NCBI RefSeq assembly: GCF_019668485.1 | Contig: NZ_AP024619.1 | Coordinates: 2,721,757 to 2,785,756, forward strand | Origin: Gelria sp. Kuro-4 | GTDB taxonomy: Bacteria > Bacillota > DTU030 > DUMP01 | Reading direction: 5' to 3' | DNA: 64,000 bases | Shown here: positions 59,255-64,000 of the stretch, in pieces | Position numbering within the stretch: position 1 is the first letter of the stretch | Layout: each line of letters starts with the position of its first letter | Notes under the pieces: model-generated | Told to the model about the DNA's origin: nothing | The model's input: only the letters and a program-made list of their open reading frames with translations | Database searches by the model: none | Translations under genes and position numbers: made by a program

Positions 59255-60535
59255 ATGAGGCTGCCGATGCGGTTGCGCAGGCCGCTGGTGCTTGTAGCGT
59301 CCCTCCTCTTTCTCAGCCTGCTTGCTGCCACCGGCTGTGCCGGCACCACCCCCCGCAGCCTTACCTTGGCCGTGGTGGGCGATAGCCAGGGCCGAAGCGC
59401 TGTCTGGGAAGCCGTCGTCGACGCGATCAATGCGGAAAGTCCGGCCTTCGTCGTCCACTGCGGCGACCTGACGCCGGCGGGCACCCGCGAGCAATACCTC
59501 TACTTTAAGGAGCAGGCTGAGAAGCTGCGCGTCCCCTTCTACGCCGTGCCGGGCAACCACGATGTCCGCGGCCAGGGACGCCGTCTCTTTACGGAGTTGA
59601 CCGGTTCCCCGCCGTGCTGGTCCTTTGCCCGGGACGGATATCACTTCCTGGGACTGGATGACGCCGACGGTGAACTCTCCCAGGAGCAGCTGGACTGGCT
59701 GGCGGCGGAACTGGCGCGGCCTGGTCCCAAGCTCATCTTTCTTCACGTCCCCCTGTGGGACCCACGCCCAGGAGAAGACCACGCCTTAAAGAGCGCGGAA
59801 GAAGCCGCCCAGCTGCATGCACTTTTCCGGCAGCACCAGGTCATCGCCGTCTTCAGCGGCCATGTTCACCTCTTCGCCTGCCGGGAAAAGGACGGCATAA
59901 CCTATGTGACCACCGGCGGTGCCGGCGCGCCCCTCTACGCGCCGCGGGCGGCCGGCGGCTTTCACCATTGGACCCGCGTGCAGCTTTCGGGCGGTCGAGT
60001 TAAGGTGGAGGCCGTACCGGTAGAACCGGCAGCCACAGAGCCTACGGTGACGGTTACCACGCCGTCAGCGACCCGCTCCTTCACGCTGGAAGAACTGCTG
60101 GCGTTTCCCGCCGTTACGGTGAAAGCGGCCTTTGAGAACCAGTTCGGCAACCGGGGCGGCGAAGGAGAGTATACGGGAGTACCTCTTGCCCACCTCCTGG
60201 AGGCGGTGAACGGCCTTTCGCCCGGCCAGACGCTTAAGGTGGTGGCTGAAGACGGCTACAGCCAGGAGTTCGGTTACGCCAATCTCTACCCAGCTAAAGA
60301 ATGGCTTAAGTTGCAGGGAAGCATGCTCCTGGCCTACGAGAAGGACGGGCGGCTGGCGCCGGACTGGGAAGAAGGACCGCGCCTGGTGCTGGCCCCGGCG
60401 GATGGGCTCTACAGCAACACCGACTGCGCCCAGACCTCTCTGCCCGGCCAGGGTTGGAACGTCTATCCCTCGGCCGGCGGGCGCTGGGTGAGACAGGTCA
60501 AGCGGATCGAGGTGGTAAAAGATGCAGGAGAATAA
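59255..60535 (+). CDS. lipoprotein metallophosphoesterase with C-terminal sulfite-oxidase-fold domain
   Basis: A 426-residue extracytoplasmic protein. The signal peptide ends LAATGC (C28). The calcineurin-like phosphoesterase domain shows all metal motifs: VVGDSQG, VVHCGDLTPAG, VPGNHDVRG, FLHVPLW and FSGHVHLF. From about residue 265 a domain like those of the preceding lipoprotein follows (YTGVPLAHLLEAV, VVAEDGYSQEFG, MLLAYEKDGRLAP). It lacks the ligating Cys. It overlaps the S-component gene by 14 bp. A plausible role is removing phosphate or nucleotide from a pterin cofactor before uptake; the substrate is unknown. Confidence 0.8.
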   Translation: MRLPMRLRRPLVLVASLLFLSLLAATGCAGTTPRSLTLAVVGDSQGRSAVWEAVVDAINAESPAFVVHCGDLTPAGTREQYLYFKEQAEKLRVPFYAVPGNHDVRGQGRRLFTELTGSPPCWSFARDGYHFLGLDDADGELSQEQLDWLAAELARPGPKLIFLHVPLWDPRPGEDHALKSAEEAAQLHALFRQHQVIAVFSGHVHLFACREKDGITYVTTGGAGAPLYAPRAAGGFHHWTRVQLSGGRVKVEAVPVEPAATEPTVTVTTPSATRSFTLEELLAFPAVTVKAAFENQFGNRGGEGEYTGVPLAHLLEAVNGLSPGQTLKVVAEDGYSQEFGYANLYPAKEWLKLQGSMLLAYEKDGRLAPDWEEGPRLVLAPADGLYSNTDCAQTSLPGQGWNVYPSAGGRWVRQVKRIEVVKDAGE

Positions 60536-61556
60536 AGCGTGCGGCTATTACCTGACCACGCGGGAGCTCATTACCATGGCCGTCCTGAGTGCCCTGGGCG
60601 GGGTGCTCAGCGCCTACGTGGGCTATCTCGGCAACCTGGTGAACCAATTCTTCGGCGTGCCGTTCGGAGCCGGCCAGTTCATGGGCGGGCTGCACGTGTT
60701 CTGGTTCATCGTTCTGGCCGGGCTGGTGCGCAAGCCCGGCGCCGTCACGGCGGTCGGCCTCCTTAAGGGACTGGTGGAGATGCTCACCGGCAGCACCCAC
60801 GGCGCAGTCATCGTGCTGGTGTGCGTCGTGCAGGCGGCGGCGGTGGATGCCGTGATCTCCCTCCGGCGCGAGCCGGGGCTGGGCACCTACCTGGTTGCCG
60901 GCGCGGCGGGGACCGTCAGCGAGGTCATTCTCATGCAGCTGCTTTACTTTTCCGGCGCCCCGGCCTGGTACATTCTCCTTATGACCGCCCTGGCGGCCGC
61001 CTCCGGCGTCATCTTCGCCGGCTATCTGGGCAGCGGGGTGCTGGGGTTGCTGGAACACGGGCGGCCCGCCGCAGCAGGGCCGGTCGCCCCGCGCGCCCGC
61101 ACCGTCCAGTTCGCCATAACCCTCCTTCTCGGCGCTCTTCTCGCCGGGGGCGCCGTGTTCTACTACGCCTGCGTCTTCGAGCCCTTTTGGGCGGCGCCCG
61201 GCGTGGCCGTCGAGGGTAAGGTGGCGCACCCTTACACGTACCGGGCGGAGAGTTTTGCCGCCCCGGCCATCACAGTAACAGCGGAGCTGAAGGGCAGCGT
61301 CACCTACGTGGCGCCGCGCGACTACACCGGTGTGCCGCTCAAAAAGATCTTGACAGCCGCCCGGCCGGACGCCGCGGCCACCAAGGTAACGGTGAGTGCC
61401 GGAGACGGTTACTCGGTGGAATTCCCTTTGCCCGACCTGCTTAAGGATGACGAGACCCTCCTGATCCAAGAAGAAGACGGATCCTACCGCCTGATCGCCC
61501 CGCGCTACGCCGGCGGCTACTGGGTGCGTCAGGTAACCCGTATCAAGGTTGAATGA
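60522..61556 (+). CDS. ECF transporter S-component (YkoE-like) fused to a sulfite-oxidase-fold domain
   Basis: A 344-residue membrane protein. Residues 1-190 hold about six hydrophobic segments resembling YkoE (LTTRELITMAVLSALGGVLS, FIVLAGLVRKPGAVTAVGLL, GSTHGAVIVLVCVVQAAAVD). An extra segment (FAITLLLGALLAGGAVFYYA) carries the chain outside, where residues 230-344 form a small domain with YTGVPLKKIL, TVSAGDGYSVEF and GGYWVRQVTRI, the same fold as in the two lipoproteins. YkoE itself serves thiamine/HMP uptake, but here the leader is not a TPP riboswitch. The fused outer domain suggests a docking or capture site for the cargo. Confidence 0.78.
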   Translation: MQENKACGYYLTTRELITMAVLSALGGVLSAYVGYLGNLVNQFFGVPFGAGQFMGGLHVFWFIVLAGLVRKPGAVTAVGLLKGLVEMLTGSTHGAVIVLVCVVQAAAVDAVISLRREPGLGTYLVAGAAGTVSEVILMQLLYFSGAPAWYILLMTALAAASGVIFAGYLGSGVLGLLEHGRPAAAGPVAPRARTVQFAITLLLGALLAGGAVFYYACVFEPFWAAPGVAVEGKVAHPYTYRAESFAAPAITVTAELKGSVTYVAPRDYTGVPLKKILTAARPDAAATKVTVSAGDGYSVEFPLPDLLKDDETLLIQEEDGSYRLIAPRYAGGYWVRQVTRIKVE

Positions 61557-61559
61557 AAT

Positions 61560-63107
61560 ATGATCACCCTTCGCGCTTTTTCCTGCCGCTATCCAGGCGG
61601 CACTTGGGGGCTTAGAGACGTCAACCTGGACGTCGCCCCGGGAGAGCTTCTCGCCCTTACCGGGCCGAGCGGGTGCGGCAAGAGCACCCTTGCCCGCTGC
61701 CTGACCGGCTTCATCCCGCACGGACAGAGCGCAGAACTTTCAGGCACCATCGAGGTAAACGGCCTCGAGCCGCGTTCCGCCGGTGTATACCGCCTGGCCG
61801 CCCGTGTGGGCCTGGTGCAGCAGGACCCGGAAGGGCAGTTTTGTACCTTACGCGTGGCTGACGAGGTGGCCTTCGGACCGGAGAACCTGGCCCTTCCCCG
61901 CGCCGCCGTGGCGGAGCGCGTGCGCTGGGCGCTGGCCGCGGTAGGGGGCGTTCACCTGGCCGGCCGGAAGCTGAGCGGCCTCTCCGGCGGGGAGAAACAA
62001 AAGGTGGCCATCGCTGCGGCCCTGGCCTGCCGGCCGGCGGTGCTCATTTTGGACGAACCCACCAGCAACCTGGACCCGCGCGCCACCCGGGAGGTCTTTC
62101 ACACCATCGCGGAACTCCAGTCCGTTTCCGGCCTCACCCTCCTTGTGTGCGAGCACCGGTTGCACTACCTGGCCGGCCTCGCGGAACGGCTGGTGGTGCT
62201 GGCCGGCGGGCGCGTGCTCGCCGACGGCCGCCTGGCCGAGGCAGGCCGGTGGGCCCCGGCCCTGGCCGCCTACGGGGTGCAGCTGCCCGACCCGGCACCG
62301 GCGGCGCTCCCGCCGGGAAGGCGGCGTCCGCGTGGGAGCGCGGCGCCCGGGAAGGCGCTTCTTACGGTGGAAGACCTCTGCCTCGACTACGGCAGCCGGA
62401 CCGTGCTGAGCGCTGTCAGCTTTGTGCTGCGTCAGGGCGAGCTGGTAGCCCTCATGGGGGCCAATGGCAGCGGAAAAAGCTCGCTCCTGCGCGCCCTTCT
62501 GGGCCTGGTGCGCCCGCGCCGCGGCAGGGTGGTCCTCGAGGGCAACACGGCGCCGGCGCGCGTCCCGGCACGGGCGCGGCACCTGGGACTCGTCCTGCAG
62601 AACCCCAATCACCAGCTCTTTGCACCCACGGTGTGGGAAGAGCTGCTGCTGCCGGCGCGCAACTTCGGCCTCCCGGAGGAAGAGGGCCGGCAGCGGGCAA
62701 AGGCGCTCCTTGAAGCCTTCAAACTGGAGGGTCTGGAGGAACGGCCTCCGCAAACCTTGAGCCATGGGCAGAAAAAGCGCCTCGCCTTGGCGGCCGCTCT
62801 CACCTACCGGCCCAAAGTGCTGCTGCTCGACGAGCCCCTCATCGGCCAGGACCCGCACACCGCAGCTGTAACCCTGGCCGCCCTGCGCCGCTTTGCCGCC
62901 GCAGGCGGCGCCGTGCTCCTGGTCTGCCACGACCCTTACATCGCCGACCTTTACTGCGACCGGGTCCTCTTTCTCGAGGCCGGCCGCCTTATCGCCGGCG
63001 GCGCTCCCGAAGAAGTCTGGCCCCAACTGGCGGCCCGGGACTTTGCCGAGTTCGTCCCCTGGTACCGCCTGCAGCCGAAGGAGGTGCCCAGCCCTGTACT
63101 TTCCTGA
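61560..63107 (+). CDS. ECF transporter double ATPase (YkoD-like)
   Basis: Two ABC ATPase domains in one chain, 515 residues, like B. subtilis YkoD. Domain 1: Walker A GPSGCGKSTLARCL, signature LSGGEKQKVAIAAALA, Walker B VLILDEPTSNLD. Domain 2 from about 265: GANGSGKSSLLRALLG, LSHGQKKRLALAAAL (Gly-to-His change in the signature), VLLLDEPLIGQD. Starts 4 bp after the S-component and overlaps the T-component gene. Dedicated energising module for the S-component just upstream. Confidence 0.92.
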   Translation: MITLRAFSCRYPGGTWGLRDVNLDVAPGELLALTGPSGCGKSTLARCLTGFIPHGQSAELSGTIEVNGLEPRSAGVYRLAARVGLVQQDPEGQFCTLRVADEVAFGPENLALPRAAVAERVRWALAAVGGVHLAGRKLSGLSGGEKQKVAIAAALACRPAVLILDEPTSNLDPRATREVFHTIAELQSVSGLTLLVCEHRLHYLAGLAERLVVLAGGRVLADGRLAEAGRWAPALAAYGVQLPDPAPAALPPGRRRPRGSAAPGKALLTVEDLCLDYGSRTVLSAVSFVLRQGELVALMGANGSGKSSLLRALLGLVRPRRGRVVLEGNTAPARVPARARHLGLVLQNPNHQLFAPTVWEELLLPARNFGLPEEEGRQRAKALLEAFKLEGLEERPPQTLSHGQKKRLALAAALTYRPKVLLLDEPLIGQDPHTAAVTLAALRRFAAAGGAVLLVCHDPYIADLYCDRVLFLEAGRLIAGGAPEEVWPQLAARDFAEFVPWYRLQPKEVPSPVLS

Positions 63108-63915
63108 CTTCAGTTACCGCGCCGGCCGCACGTGGCTTCACCGGGCGAACCCGGTGGCGAAGCTGGTGGCACTTTTTTGTTTGAGCCTCCTCGTTTTTGC
63201 CTTGCCCAACCCAGTGTTCCAGGCGGTGCTCTTTCTTCTTACCTCGACCGCAGCCGCCCGTGCCGGAATGGGCGGCGCCTTTTGGCTGAAAAAGCTACGC
63301 TTCGTGCTGGTCTTCGGCCTCACCCTTTTCTGCGCCCAGCTCCTCTTTAACCAAAAAGGCCCGGCCCTCATGGTGCTGCCGCCGGGACAGCTCGCTATAA
63401 CCGTCCGCGGCCTGGTGCGCGGGCTCACCATGGCCCTGCGCCTGCTTAACATCACGGGGGCAAGTTACCTCTTTACCGCCACCACCGACCCGGGCGACCT
63501 GGCCTACGCGCTTATGCAGGCCGGGCTGCCTTATCGCTACGGCTTCATGCTGGTGACGGCGCTGCGCTTTGTCCCGCTGCTGCGGGAAGAGGCGGGTACG
63601 GTGTACGCTGCGCAGCTGGCCAAGGGCATCCCCTTGGACCGCCCCGCCCCAGCCACCCTGCCCCAGCTGGCCCGCTACATGTTCTGGCCGCTCACCGTGG
63701 CGGCGCTGGAGAAGGTGGACACCCTGGCCGTCTCCATGGAAGGGCGTGCCTTCGGTCTCTACCGCCGGCGCACCTACCTGCGCCAGTGTCCTTTTACCCG
63801 GGGGGACGGCGCGCTCATCGCCCTGAGCCTGCTCGGCACCGCCGGCGTGCTGGCGCTCTTTTACCTCTGCCCGAAGCTGAGGGCCTGTTTTTCGTACCTG
63901 GACTTCACATTCTAG
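63094..63915 (+). CDS. ECF transporter T-component (YkoC/CbiQ-like)
   Basis: Transmembrane coupling subunit, about 273 residues. N-terminal FSYRAGRTWLHRANPVAKL is the standard T-component opening, so the start must lie before it, yet no ATG, GTG or TTG is in frame there. CTG 63094 is eight bases after AAGGAGG (63079-63085) and is the likely start. Hydrophobic segments follow (ALFCLSLLVFALP onward). The coupling helices carry MSR-like motifs: LRFVPLLREEAGTVYAAQLA near 165 and SMEGRAFGLYRRRTY near 215. Overlaps the ATPase gene by 14 bp. Last gene of the operon seen in the window. Confidence 0.88.
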   Translation: MYFPDFSYRAGRTWLHRANPVAKLVALFCLSLLVFALPNPVFQAVLFLLTSTAAARAGMGGAFWLKKLRFVLVFGLTLFCAQLLFNQKGPALMVLPPGQLAITVRGLVRGLTMALRLLNITGASYLFTATTDPGDLAYALMQAGLPYRYGFMLVTALRFVPLLREEAGTVYAAQLAKGIPLDRPAPATLPQLARYMFWPLTVAALEKVDTLAVSMEGRAFGLYRRRTYLRQCPFTRGDGALIALSLLGTAGVLALFYLCPKLRACFSYLDFTF

Positions 63916-64000
63916 GAGCCCAGCCCCCGACACTTCCAGTTCCGCCGCCTGCGCCAAGAGAAGCTCCGCCTGCCGGGGGCGAAAGCCGGCAAAGCGGCGC
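63916..64000. other. window end, no supportable gene
   Basis: 85 bases after the T-component stop. The minus strand is open (FAGFRPRQAELLLAQAAELE), possibly the end of a convergent gene outside the window, but this is too short to call. Confidence 0.3.

Overview
This 64 kb window comes from a GC-rich, anaerobic, spore-forming member of the Firmicutes. A thermophilic clostridial lineage such as the Moorella group is a reasonable guess, not a proof. Pointers are the sporulation pair ytrH/ytrI, AGGAGG-type ribosome sites, a DUF2935 protein, a cupin-type glucose-6-phosphate isomerase, ECF vitamin transporters, a sigma-54 activator with a PrpR-type sensor, and a probable molybdenum/tungsten cofactor riboswitch. 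I see no rRNA, tRNA or CRISPR array.

Layout. 1-5.5 kb: central metabolism (truncated nucleoside kinase, DUF2935 protein, phosphofructokinase, cupin phosphoglucose isomerase, threonine synthase). 5.5-12.2 kb: a leftward sugar ABC operon (binding protein, two permeases, ROK repressor, ROK kinase, ATPase) with an AT-rich operator-like dyad upstream. 12.4-16.2 kb: patatin-like lipase and a large UPF0182 membrane protein. 16.3-22.7 kb: a sigma-54 activator, a sigma-54 promoter with an upstream dyad, a GntP-type permease and a two-subunit aconitase-family hydro-lyase whose subunits are separated by three 117-bp tandem repeats. 22.8-29 kb: accessory DNA with two HEPN/nucleotidyltransferase toxin-antitoxin loci, one split by an IS1182-like element with a 6-bp target duplication; flavin reductase; a possible orphan TnpB omega RNA; a TPP riboswitch with thiE; a HAD phosphatase. 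29-37.3 kb: a leftward TRAP transporter / DeoR / aldolase / dehydrogenase / FGGY kinase operon and an isolated dhaK. 37.6-44.6 kb: a third HEPN/MNT pair, isoaspartyl dipeptidase, a flippase-like protein, and a yjiG/yjiH plus two M20 peptidase cluster. 44.8-52.8 kb: a leftward polyol or sugar catabolic operon with two FGGY kinases, headed by glpP and an attenuator hairpin. 52.9-57.7 kb: a diacylglycerol glycosyltransferase-like gene, ytrH/ytrI, a JAMM-transmembrane-LysM protein, superoxide dismutase, and an FMN riboswitch with ribU.

58.0-63.9 kb is the most interesting part. A riboswitch resembling the Moco/Tuco class, with a perfect terminator hairpin, precedes five genes: a lipoprotein with two sulfite-oxidase-fold (molybdopterin-binding-like) domains, a lipoprotein metallophosphatase carrying the same domain, a YkoE-like ECF S-component with the same domain fused at its outer end, a double ATPase and an ECF T-component. 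Together they look like an undescribed importer or salvage system for molybdopterin-type cofactors. This rests on reading alone; covariance-model and profile searches would decide it.
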